49,431 nucleotides of DNA from Fidelibacterota bacterium (GTDB taxonomy: Bacteria; Fidelibacterota; Marinisomatia; Marinisomatales; UBA1611): contig JABIHN010000008.1 of NCBI GenBank assembly GCA_018649625.1, forward strand, positions 1 to 49,431. Direction: 5' to 3'. Under the pieces are notes generated by a model that worked only from the letters and a program-made list of their open reading frames with translations, had not been told where the DNA came from and made no database searches. A program made the translations under genes and the position numbers. Shown piece after piece: positions 38,786 to 46,489 of this stretch; positions within the stretch are counted from its first letter, which is position 1, and each line of letters starts with the position of its first letter.

Positions 38786-39622
38786 TTATCCTGGATGACA
38801 CCGAGCACAAGTGGGATCAGCAGAACCTTGGTGACATACTTGACATAAACCAGGATTATCTAATGCATCATACCCATGAAGCCCACCACCTTTAAGAAAT
38901 TGACCTATCCAATTTGACAAATTATGGTTCATCGGCATCACTTTTGTTTGCTGATGACAACTAGAACAATTCTCCAAACCTTCATGACAAGATGTACAAT
39001 CCATCAAATTCATTTTAGCATCAATACCGTGTGTCATATAATAATTTCCGGGATGAACTGTCGGTTCAATAGACAAAAACGAATGACACGATTCACACAT
39101 TTGTTCCTGGTGACATAAATTACAATTATCTTGTCCAATCACTGTAGAATTCAATCCATGAGATTGAACCCAATCAAATGAGTGATTTTCAGGAATAGAA
39201 TTTTCATGACAAGATTTACAATCAGAAAATACCCAGCTATTTGGAATATCTTCTTTATCATCATCTAATAAATTTGTGTGACAAACAAGACAATCTTCCG
39301 TTCTGCTGATATGAGATCTGTGAGCGAAATCAGGTCCACGTCTTGAAGCTAATTCAGGATAGGTATCTAATTCATCTGCATTTGCATGACAAAGAGTACA
39401 ATCACCTTCATCATCTTCGGACACATCTTCATGACAAGATTCGCACGTATCCATTGTTGGAAGTAATCTCTCATTTAATGACATGGATGACAAAACATTT
39501 TCATGACATTCATTGCATTCGATTTCTTCATCAAATACATGTAATTCATGAGGAAACATAATCCAATCTGCTTTTTGGGAAATTCCCAAAGATAAAATTA
39601 GAAATAGACTAAAATATCGCAT
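38786..39622 (-). CDS. Undecaheme c-type cytochrome
   Basis: 278-residue exported cytochrome with eleven CXXCH motifs (CNECH, CESCH, CTLCH, CLVCH, CKSCH, CNLCH, CESCH, CTSCH, CSSCH, CQVCH, CARCH), about one heme per 25 residues. The start at 39622 yields the signal MRYFSLFLILSLGIS; an upstream ATG at 39649 would add unlike sequence. The gene overlaps the end of the beta-barrel gene by 14 bp. Such a pairing of a barrel with a dense multiheme protein fits a porin-cytochrome conduit in which this protein could sit inside or beneath the barrel. Function is inferred from context. Confidence 0.9.
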   Translation of the reverse strand: MRYFSLFLILSLGISQKADWIMFPHELHVFDEEIECNECHENVLSSMSLNERLLPTMDTCESCHEDVSEDDEGDCTLCHANADELDTYPELASRRGPDFAHRSHISRTEDCLVCHTNLLDDDKEDIPNSWVFSDCKSCHENSIPENHSFDWVQSHGLNSTVIGQDNCNLCHQEQMCESCHSFLSIEPTVHPGNYYMTHGIDAKMNLMDCTSCHEGLENCSSCHQQTKVMPMNHNLSNWIGQFLKGGGLHGYDALDNPGLCQVCHQGSADPTCARCHPG

Positions 39623-40820
39623 GGATTGAAATTCCTTCTCGATAATCAATTTTAAAATATGGATTCGAATAAAATTGTGAGAAAAACCGAAGTTTGATGG
39701 ATTGAGTTACGGACCAATTAATCCATGTAAATAAAGAAGACGATGTGATAGGTTCAACAATATCTCCATCACTTAACAGATTTAGTGAAATAGAACCACC
39801 CAAATCTAATTTTGAATTTAAAGTATATTTTGATCCAACAGATCCACCTACCTGAAAAGTCTCGCCATAATTTCCGAATATTAATGTGCCTGCACCCCAA
39901 GGACTATTGAGTGTTGTGTAAAAATAAAGGTTAGATATATCAGCCAATCGAATGGATAAATGATTTGAAATCGTATATTTTGATTGAAATTTGGATTGGA
40001 GTCCAATTATAGTAGTTGCAGGCAATGAAAATGGTTGACTTACCCAACTCCAATTTTCAAAACCGGAATATCTTTTTTCTCTGTACCCAATAAATAAGCG
40101 TCCAAGTTTTGTATTTTTTGAAAGTTTTAATCGTAAATAATGTGTTCGTGAATTCGATTGATCCCAAACATAAGTTCCATAAAAATTCATGGAAAATATT
40201 TGTGTATATCCATTTAAGCCCGAAAATACTTGTAGAGTATCTTTTTCATTATTAATCCAAGAGAACAAAGATATATTTTTCTTCCAAGACCCTTTTGACC
40301 ACGACAAAACACCTTGTAACTTTTCAAGATATACACTGTCGGAGAAAAAGGACTCACTCACATAACTTGTATCACTGAAATCCACCACAGATCGAAACCC
40401 GCCCAATAAATCAAATGTCCCCAACTTTTTATTTTCATATCTAAATGAAACGCCATCTATCCTCGTTAATAGTGCTGGAGACCAATACGGAATTCGACCC
40501 AATTGAAATCTAAAATAATCTGTTTTGAACTCTGATATAAATGAGTGAAGCCTAAATGGGTTTAAATGATGGTTTGTACTAGTTCCATATTCAAAAAGAG
40601 AAGAAATGCTTGAAAATCGTCCAAATGATTGACGATATGAAAGATTTGAACGCCACTGCAATGATGCATTTTCATCTAAAAAACTTATACGAGGATATTG
40701 AGCGGATGCAGAAAATTGAATTACCGACGACATACTTTTAACCGAGCTATTTAAAACTAAAAATAGAACCAAACCAAGAAGAGTAAGGGTCTTGGGTAAT
40801 TTGATGTCTAGATTTTTCAT
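39609..40820 (-). CDS. Outer-membrane beta-barrel (porin of porin-cytochrome conduit)
   Basis: Predicted outer-membrane barrel of 403 residues. The ATG at 40820 is chosen since it begins a signal-like N-terminus (MKNLDIKLPKTLTLLGLVLF); a TTG at 40856 is the far upstream limit. Repeated amphipathic strands rich in aromatics (WRSNLSYRQSFGRFSSISSL, LYFYTTLNSPWGAGTLIFGN, IRYK-like turns) end in the C-terminal Phe of SIHAIF, as expected for barrel insertion. Between a rhodanese lipoprotein and multiheme cytochromes it parallels ExtI in the Geobacter ExtHIJKL cluster, a barrel linked to electron transfer across the outer membrane. I see no TGA codon in this gene. Confidence 0.72.
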   Translation of the reverse strand: MKNLDIKLPKTLTLLGLVLFLVLNSSVKSMSSVIQFSASAQYPRISFLDENASLQWRSNLSYRQSFGRFSSISSLFEYGTSTNHHLNPFRLHSFISEFKTDYFRFQLGRIPYWSPALLTRIDGVSFRYENKKLGTFDLLGGFRSVVDFSDTSYVSESFFSDSVYLEKLQGVLSWSKGSWKKNISLFSWINNEKDTLQVFSGLNGYTQIFSMNFYGTYVWDQSNSRTHYLRLKLSKNTKLGRLFIGYREKRYSGFENWSWVSQPFSLPATTIIGLQSKFQSKYTISNHLSIRLADISNLYFYTTLNSPWGAGTLIFGNYGETFQVGGSVGSKYTLNSKLDLGGSISLNLLSDGDIVEPITSSSLFTWINWSVTQSIKLRFFSQFYSNPYFKIDYREGISIHAIF

Positions 40821-40851
40821 GAATCTCTGCATCCACATAAGAAGGATAGAA

Positions 40852-40916
40852 AACAACCCTGCATCAAGTATAATTGTATAATATTTATATTGAGTAAAGT
40901 ATGAAGAAGGGTTGTT
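40852..40916. repeat. Inverted repeat between rhodanese and barrel genes
   Basis: Arms AACAACCCT (40852-40860) and AGGGTTGTT (40908-40916) frame 47 bp of AT-rich sequence in the 115-bp gap between the rhodanese lipoprotein and the barrel. The arms could close a long RNA stem that separates the two parts of the operon, or mark an operator. Without further support it is only a candidate. Confidence 0.4.
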
Positions 40917-40935
40917 CTCATGACTTATCCTTTAA

Positions 40936-41865
40936 TTAAAAACCAAATGGTTTTGACCATTTATGTCCTGGCAATTCTGACCAATTCATATTATTAAAAC
41001 CAAATTTGATTGATTTCACATCGTAACCAATGACAGTCAAATATGCTATGGATGCAGCTGCCGTTTGTCCCGTGTAACAATAGAATACATTGCTTCCAGA
41101 AGGATCAAAAGATGATAGATTTTCACTGAGAGTCAATGTTGAAGGTGATAACTGATAGGCGCCGTCAATATGTCCATGACCTATATAATCTTCATTACTC
41201 CAATAATTCATCATATTGTAAGAAGAAGCATCAGTAATAACATCACCTGCTGCAATGAGTAATCCTTCACCCCACGCTGTTATAGCCGCATCAATTCGTG
41301 CATCTAAAATTTCATCTGCATTTTCAAACCCTGTATTTAAAACCGGATAGTCAAATGTAGGTAATGCTTCAGAAGCAGTTGTGACTAAATCGCCTGCATA
41401 TTGATCAGAACAATTAGATGTCCATTTATCTAAGCTAACGTCATAAGCGCTCATACCAAATTTCATGACATAAGCGTCATGTCCTTTTAGTCGTAGCAAT
41501 GTATGTGCAAATGATGCTGTTTGTCCTGAATAACATGTGACTAAAATAGGACCTGTGACATTGTCAGCTTCATCAAACATCGTTGATAGAGTTACATTCA
41601 CAGCTCCTTCTACACCTAGAGAAGCAAAATCTTCTGATGATCTTAGATCAAATACAGTATATGCGGAATAATCAAATTCAGCATTTAATGCGCCTGAAGC
41701 CAAAATCCAACTACCCATATTATTAACGTATCCGCCGTCCGAACCTTCTAAATATTCGACCAAGACATCAAATTCATTAACTTTCTCTACTTTTGTATCT
41801 TCACATCCTGTGAGCCCAAGCAGGGCAATTCCCAAGACGAGAATAATCCATTTGTTACTTTTCAT
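40936..41865 (-). CDS. Double-rhodanese lipoprotein (ExtH-like)
   Basis: 309-residue lipoprotein (lipobox LTGC, Cys21) with two rhodanese domains. The first has TVFDLRSSEDF and active loop VTCYSGQTAS (Cys about 111); the second has IGHGHIDGAYQLS and FYCYTGQTAA (Cys about 263). Each keeps the persulfide Cys. Acting in the periplasm or at the outer membrane, it could bind or transfer sulfane sulfur or chalcogen. In Geobacter ext clusters a rhodanese-like lipoprotein (ExtH) neighbours a barrel (ExtI) and multiheme cytochromes, and the order here is similar. It lies 81 bp after the selenocysteine-cytochrome gene and 115 bp before the barrel gene. Confidence 0.88.
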   Translation of the reverse strand: MKSNKWIILVLGIALLGLTGCEDTKVEKVNEFDVLVEYLEGSDGGYVNNMGSWILASGALNAEFDYSAYTVFDLRSSEDFASLGVEGAVNVTLSTMFDEADNVTGPILVTCYSGQTASFAHTLLRLKGHDAYVMKFGMSAYDVSLDKWTSNCSDQYAGDLVTTASEALPTFDYPVLNTGFENADEILDARIDAAITAWGEGLLIAAGDVITDASSYNMMNYWSNEDYIGHGHIDGAYQLSPSTLTLSENLSSFDPSGSNVFYCYTGQTAAASIAYLTVIGYDVKSIKFGFNNMNWSELPGHKWSKPFGF

Positions 41866-41946
41866 GGTTCATTACTCCTTTTATTGTTACTTGTTGTTGC
41901 ATACTCACGATTTCACGTGAATTCATTTGATAAATATTTTTCATCT

Positions 41947-43425
41947 TTAACCTGGGTGACATGGATTACAACCCACTTTTGAAAATTGGCCTAGAACTGG
42001 TTGATTTGCATTAATTTCATTTTCTATCAAATCATCCAATAGTAAATAAATACTATTTGTATCCAAACTTGTATAATTTGAATAATTCCCTTCCGAATCA
42101 TACCTTACACCATGGTTGTGACAATTATCTGAACAATAATCTGAATTTGTTGTATCTGTTTGGCTCGTCCAAAGTTTAATATTATGTGGTGTTGTTACTT
42201 CCCATGTTGGCCTTGCGTCAAAGTTTGCTAATTCTGGGTGTCCCCATTTTTCATAAGAATCGGGTGCAACTGGGATATGCCTTAATACTGCCCATTTCCC
42301 ATTTCTAAGTTCATAATCATTGTTGATCCCAATTTTAAAATCAGGATATTCTAGATACCCATTTCCACCTGATTTCACATCAGTTTCTCCAGCAACTTCA
42401 CCATAACCTTCTTTCCATTCACCACCGGAGTGACATGTATTACAATTATTATAAGGCTGAGAATGGCAGACAAAACAACTAAGTCCTTCTCCTGATTCAG
42501 GCCAGTGCTGTTGATGATATTCATTAGCTTCTGCTACATCTCCATGACAGAAATCACATTGAACCTGTTCCTCGTCTTTCAACAAGTGATAACGAGATTC
42601 ATATTGTGATGCATCCGCATGAAAATCTTCTACATGACAATCAAAACATTTTAATCGTTTTAAAAAATGCACATCTGCTACATTCCCTGTTAATTCACCT
42701 TTAAAGTCAGTTCCAATTCGACTTCCATGGCAAGCCATGCAATTATTGGTTTGGTCTGGAATACGATTAAATTTATGATTATCAATTAAGCCACCATGGG
42801 CGCTGTTAGGACGACTAATATGACATTGGCCACATGTTGTGTGACAACTAGTACATTCGCCATCAAATCCGCTCGTCAATGATTCAGGGCATTCATCAAA
42901 TGTGGTATGGTCATTCCCTTCTCCCAATTCTCTTTGAGCGATAGTCGTTTTTTCTCCCCAAGCCATTGTGTGCATACTATTTTTATTTGATTCAACAAGT
43001 TGATTATGGCACGGATTACAAGACTCTTCTGGGTTACTAGATGGATCTCGAGTAAATCCATGATCTGTAGAATGCGCTATTTCTAGGTCAGATGATGGTT
43101 CTACCCCTCCATGACAATTTATACATCCAATTAATCCGTGAACTGGATCAATATCTTTAAAAGATTTATTTCCACCTTTCAATTCAATCAACACTTTTTC
43201 CCAAGTCTCCAACGGAGTCACAGATCCTCCTCAACCACCACCTGATGGTGGTGCAACATCTTCATCTTGAATTAATCTTTTTAATGCGATTTCATTTGTG
43301 TGACATCCTTCGCATGTGGCTGGATTTGTTGCATGAGTTACGACTGTACCAGGATCACAAGCTGCGCTTAAAATCAACAAAGTAATACTAATTAACCCCA
43401 ATTTTATTTGATTTAGATAATTCAT
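41947..43425 (-). CDS. Twelve-heme lipoprotein, probable selenocysteine-containing cytochrome
   Basis: If the TGA at 43231-43233 is read as Sec65, one 492-residue lipoprotein results (lipobox SAAC, Cys23). Before the TGA come CEGCH and the linker PPSGGG; after it GGS and ten more CXXCH motifs (CINCH, CNPCH, CTSCH, CGQCH, CMACH, CFDCH, CDFCH, CFVCH, CNTCH, CNPCH) plus one CX3CH (CSDNCH at 42118-42135). Both halves are in the same frame. The downstream part alone would have no signal peptide, although heme attachment needs export, which argues for readthrough. It overlaps the MerR gene by 4 bp (ATGA). Likely role: terminal or surface electron carrier of the conduit, with the Sec as a reactive site, possibly for a chalcogen or other oxidant. 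I do not know a described family with this GGGUGG motif. Confidence 0.75.
43203..43233 (-). promoter_or_regulatory. Candidate bacterial SECIS element of the cytochrome gene
   Basis: After the TGA there are 17 nt, then a hairpin CUCC-GUU-GGAG (43207-43217) whose 3-nt loop begins with G, as needed for SelB recognition. A flanking G-C pair (43219/43205) follows an A-A mismatch. Distance (17 nt to the loop) lies within the 16-37 nt window for bacterial SECIS elements. Confidence 0.6.
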
Positions 43426-43880
43426 TTTTGCTTCAACTTATAATGTAGTTTTAAATCAGCAATATTTTTTGAAGACAAATAAACATCACAATCCCGGCAC
43501 GTTGCATCTTTACAATCTTGTGATGTTTCAAGTATCTGCCAACAGACCTGATCTTTTGAAAGGTACGCGGGACAATTCCTTCGTTCTTCTTCAGTACAAG
43601 GCTTAATATCCCAACAAGGTATTAAAGCTAATAACCGACTAATACCAGCTAAGTTTAGTTTATCATGTAAAATTAATTTTCGAATACAACTGAGCCATTC
43701 TACGTCGGTTTGGGAGAATAATCGACGGCCAGTTTTTGTTCTATATGGAAGTAATAGTCCCTTTCTTTCATAGAGACGTAATGTTTCGGGAGATACCCCA
43801 ATCTTTTTTGAAACAAGGCCAATAGCATACGTAGGCTCCAAGGAACTGAACTCATAATTGCGTGAATTGTAGGATATCAT
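43422..43880 (-). CDS. MerR-family regulator with Cys-rich C-terminus
   Basis: DNA-binding regulator of 152 residues. Residues 18-45 form the MerR winged-helix (GVSPETLRLYERKGLL), and RTKTGRRLFSQTDVEWL is the wing and following helix. In place of the usual effector domain the C-terminus has seven cysteines (89, 95, 103, 113, 123, 128, 131) arranged around CWDIKPC, CPAY, VCWQI and CKDATCRDC, which could bind metal or an iron-sulfur cluster and so sense redox state, metal or a chalcogen. Its stop overlaps the cytochrome start by 4 bp, so it heads the operon and probably controls it. A dyad lies 9 bp upstream of its start. Confidence 0.88.
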   Translation of the reverse strand: MISYNSRNYEFSSLEPTYAIGLVSKKIGVSPETLRLYERKGLLLPYRTKTGRRLFSQTDVEWLSCIRKLILHDKLNLAGISRLLALIPCWDIKPCTEEERRNCPAYLSKDQVCWQILETSQDCKDATCRDCDVYLSSKNIADLKLHYKLKQK

Positions 43881-43888
43881 TTAGTAAA

Positions 43889-43908
43889 CCTGTATTTCAA
43901 CCTACAGG
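43889..43908. promoter_or_regulatory. Dyad upstream of the MerR gene (candidate operator)
   Basis: CCTGTA (43889-43894) and TACAGG (43903-43908) form a 20-bp interrupted palindrome, 9 bp from the MerR start codon. Upstream on the minus strand TTGCGA and TAATTT are 17 bp apart and may be -35 and -10. A MerR-type autoregulatory site is plausible, but the dyad lies downstream of that promoter rather than between its elements. Confidence 0.45.
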
Positions 43909-43928
43909 AAATTAATGACTATATTTTT

Positions 43929-43980
43929 AAGTCGCAAGATAATAAGACCATTTTATCTTATTATTATATATTAACGACTT
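43929..43980. repeat. Compound inverted repeat in divergent promoter region
   Basis: Outer arms AAGTCG (43929-43934) and CGACTT (43975-43980) enclose a perfect 9-bp inner inverted repeat ATAATAAGA/TCTTATTAT (43939-43947 and 43956-43964). It sits in the 262-bp gap between the MerR gene and the plus-strand gene at 44143. It may be an operator for one or both directions, or simply a stable AT-rich hairpin. Confidence 0.4.
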
Positions 43981-44142
43981 AAGCTAATTATTTTATTCTT
44001 TATAATGATTAATATAAACCAATTAATTAGAACACGAATCCTTTGAATTTTTAAAATATTTTAAATCTGATATACATGCTTTTTTGTTTAATTGTAATTC
44101 GAATATTCTATTAGTACTTTTAGCTTTACTACAGGAGTATAT

Positions 44143-45102
44143 ATGGCACATAAATTTATTTTGTTTGTTTTGTTTACCTCCGTGGTCAATTCTGGTGAAG
44201 TTGATCATTATCTATCTTGGGGACATTCTCTTGAAGATGCATCTTCTATCCTTAATACGAAAGTAAATGAAATAATTGACTCAACTCTTCACACTATTCC
44301 AAATGATTGTTCATGCGAAATGGCTGCTGGTAAAGTATTAAGTGGATTTGGTATAAACTTAAACTCCATATTAGAACAATGGATTAAGAATACAGATAAA
44401 ATTGATAAATTTATGCCAAATATTGATCTCGCTTTAAGAGAAAGCATTTTCAGTGATCATCAATCTAACCATCCACAATTAGATCGAGCATTTTTTTCAA
44501 TCCAAGTTGATGAAATAATTAATATTGGTGGAATTTATGTTGGACTTGACAAATTAACTCATTTTACTGGTTCTGGATTTTTATATTATAAAGCCTATAT
44601 TACTTCAAAAAAAATGGGATTTCCATCTCCATTTAGTTCTGCAATAAAAGTAGGTATTGCAGGAGAAAAGACAATTATTGGGCGAATGGCAACAGGTGTT
44701 TTTTCTTATGGTGATCTTGAAGCTAATTTTCAAGGATTTAGATTTGCTTTAGATATGTGTAATGGAGATACGCCTTATCTTAAATTTGCAAAAAATCGTT
44801 GGATTTTTTCAAAGAAGTTAGATTTATTGGATTATGTAAATCCAAACTGGGATGAGTCGTATAATCCATCATTTTATTTTGATGGACCCAATCTTATGTT
44901 GAAACCAAAATCAACAACAGTTCTTAAAAATCTTCCGTTTTATTGCGCTCAATATGAAACGGATTATGTAAAAAAATTATTTACCTATTATGATTCTATC
45001 TACACTGCATCCGATTCTAAAATCTATCTTGATTCTCTTATTTTGATTGATAAAATACCAAATCCCATACAATTCGACATAAAACAAATCTGTTCTGAAT
45101 AA
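44143..45102 (+). CDS. Exported hypothetical protein
   Basis: Unrecognised 319-residue protein. A ribosome-binding site AGGAG lies 6 nt before the ATG. It has a signal peptide (MAHKFILFVLFTSVVNSG), a CSC pair (NDCSCEMAAGK), and a conserved-looking core: GLDKLTHFTGSGFLYYKAY (about 145-163), GIAGEKTIIGRMATGVFSYG then DLEANFQGFRFALDMC (about 178-214). The DKxxHF motif recalls the YfiM/DUF2279 type of envelope protein, but similarity is too slight to assign. Its stop overlaps the start of the acyltransferase gene by 1 bp, so a link to lipid or envelope metabolism is possible. It is divergent from the MerR-led operon. Confidence 0.6.
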   Translation: MAHKFILFVLFTSVVNSGEVDHYLSWGHSLEDASSILNTKVNEIIDSTLHTIPNDCSCEMAAGKVLSGFGINLNSILEQWIKNTDKIDKFMPNIDLALRESIFSDHQSNHPQLDRAFFSIQVDEIINIGGIYVGLDKLTHFTGSGFLYYKAYITSKKMGFPSPFSSAIKVGIAGEKTIIGRMATGVFSYGDLEANFQGFRFALDMCNGDTPYLKFAKNRWIFSKKLDLLDYVNPNWDESYNPSFYFDGPNLMLKPKSTTVLKNLPFYCAQYETDYVKKLFTYYDSIYTASDSKIYLDSLILIDKIPNPIQFDIKQICSE

Positions 45103-46466
45103 TGTTATACACGTTAACAAAAATACTCACATATATAAGTGTCCGAACATTTTTTAATCGCGTGACTGTTTGGCACGATGAAAGAATCCCTAAAGATAGA
45201 CCAGTTATTTTTGTCTCTAATCACCCCAATACAATGATTGATCCGATGGTGGTTGGTATTTCATGTAATCGGAATCTTCATTTTTTCGCAAAAAGCACTC
45301 TTTTCAATCATTGGATAAAGAGATTCTTTTTAAAGAAACTAAAACTAATCCCAGTGTACCGGAGACAAGAGAATCCATCTTTAGGCGAAAAAAACAAAAA
45401 AACATTTGACAAAGGATATGAAATACTTGAGAATAAAGGCGCCTTTCTAATTTTTCCAGAAGGCATTTCTACTGGTGATAGGACATTAAAAAAAATCAAA
45501 ACAGGCGCTGTTAGAATTGGATTGGGTGCAGAATTAAAAAATAATTTCAACTTAAATGTAACTTTAATTCCAGTCGGATTAAGTTATTCTGACGCCGTAC
45601 GTTTCAGGAGTAATGTCTTTGTTAGATTTGGTAAACCTATAGTATTAAAAAACTTTAAACAAAGCTATCTAAACAACGAGATTAAGACAGTTAAAGCTGT
45701 GACACAAACGATTGAAACTGCACTGAATAAATTAACTACTAATGTAAATGAGTTAGAATTAGTCGATTTAGTGGATTGCTTAGAGTTGATTTACAAAAAA
45801 GAACTCATGCTTGAAATGGGATACAAACTTGATAATAAACAGGATGATTTTTCCGTAACTAAGGGTCTCGTAAATGCAGTAGAGTGGTACCAAAAAAAAT
45901 ATCCAAAAAAAGTTGAAGATTTTAGACTTATGATTGTTAAATATTTGGATCAATTAGAAGATTTAAATATACAAGAATCATTTTTAGGTCCTGGTGGGCG
46001 TGATCTAACGTTATTAAACAGAATTAAGGCTTTTACATTTTTGATAATAGGGTTTCCTATATTTGTTTGGGGCTTACTTCATAATTACTTACCATATAAG
46101 TTCCCTCGTTGGTTTGTAAATAAGTCGCGTGTCGTTAAATCTCAAATTGCTCCATTCAAATTATTGGCAGGTATCCTTGTTTTCGTTCTTTATTATTCTG
46201 GGATTCTTGGGTTTGTATATTGGTATTTTGAAAGCCCAATGCTTACTATAATCTGGGGGTTAACACTCATAGCTTCCGGAAATTTTGTACTGTCATATAT
46301 AAATGGAATAAATGGGTATCGACAGCACTTAAGATTTATTTCATTGTTTTATAAAGAGCGAAATATGGTATTTGATCTCATAGAAAAAAGAGGAAAAATA
46401 ATACAATTTATTTCAGATGCTAAGTTTCAATATTTTAAAGAGAATGACGAGATTAACGTTTTATAG
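45102..46466 (+). CDS. PlsC-like phospholipid/glycerolipid acyltransferase
   Basis: Membrane-associated acyltransferase of 454 residues, probably transferring a fatty acyl chain to a (lyso)glycerophosphate acceptor. The PlsC domain fills about residues 15-210: the catalytic motif NHPNTMID (His41 and Asp47, five residues between, as in the NHPNxxxD subgroup instead of the classical HX4D), FAKSTLF, IFPEGISTG (substrate-binding PEG at 119-121), and IPVGLSY. The C-terminal part (about 305-410) has several hydrophobic segments that would anchor it. It overlaps the preceding exported-protein gene by 1 bp. The acceptor cannot be read from sequence. Confidence 0.85.
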   Translation: MLYTLTKILTYISVRTFFNRVTVWHDERIPKDRPVIFVSNHPNTMIDPMVVGISCNRNLHFFAKSTLFNHWIKRFFLKKLKLIPVYRRQENPSLGEKNKKTFDKGYEILENKGAFLIFPEGISTGDRTLKKIKTGAVRIGLGAELKNNFNLNVTLIPVGLSYSDAVRFRSNVFVRFGKPIVLKNFKQSYLNNEIKTVKAVTQTIETALNKLTTNVNELELVDLVDCLELIYKKELMLEMGYKLDNKQDDFSVTKGLVNAVEWYQKKYPKKVEDFRLMIVKYLDQLEDLNIQESFLGPGGRDLTLLNRIKAFTFLIIGFPIFVWGLLHNYLPYKFPRWFVNKSRVVKSQIAPFKLLAGILVFVLYYSGILGFVYWYFESPMLTIIWGLTLIASGNFVLSYINGINGYRQHLRFISLFYKERNMVFDLIEKRGKIIQFISDAKFQYFKENDEINVL

Positions 46467-46489
46467 TTGAAATTTTGATTTTTCACAAA

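Noticed and set aside
41947-43221. A separate cytochrome starting at GTG 43221
   Set aside because: It has no signal peptide although c-type heme attachment needs export, and is in frame with the lipoprotein upstream across one TGA.
44023-44208. Minus-strand frame with several cysteines across the start of the gene at 44143
   Set aside because: It is the shadow of a signal-peptide region and the promoter of a gene with a good ribosome-binding site on the other strand.
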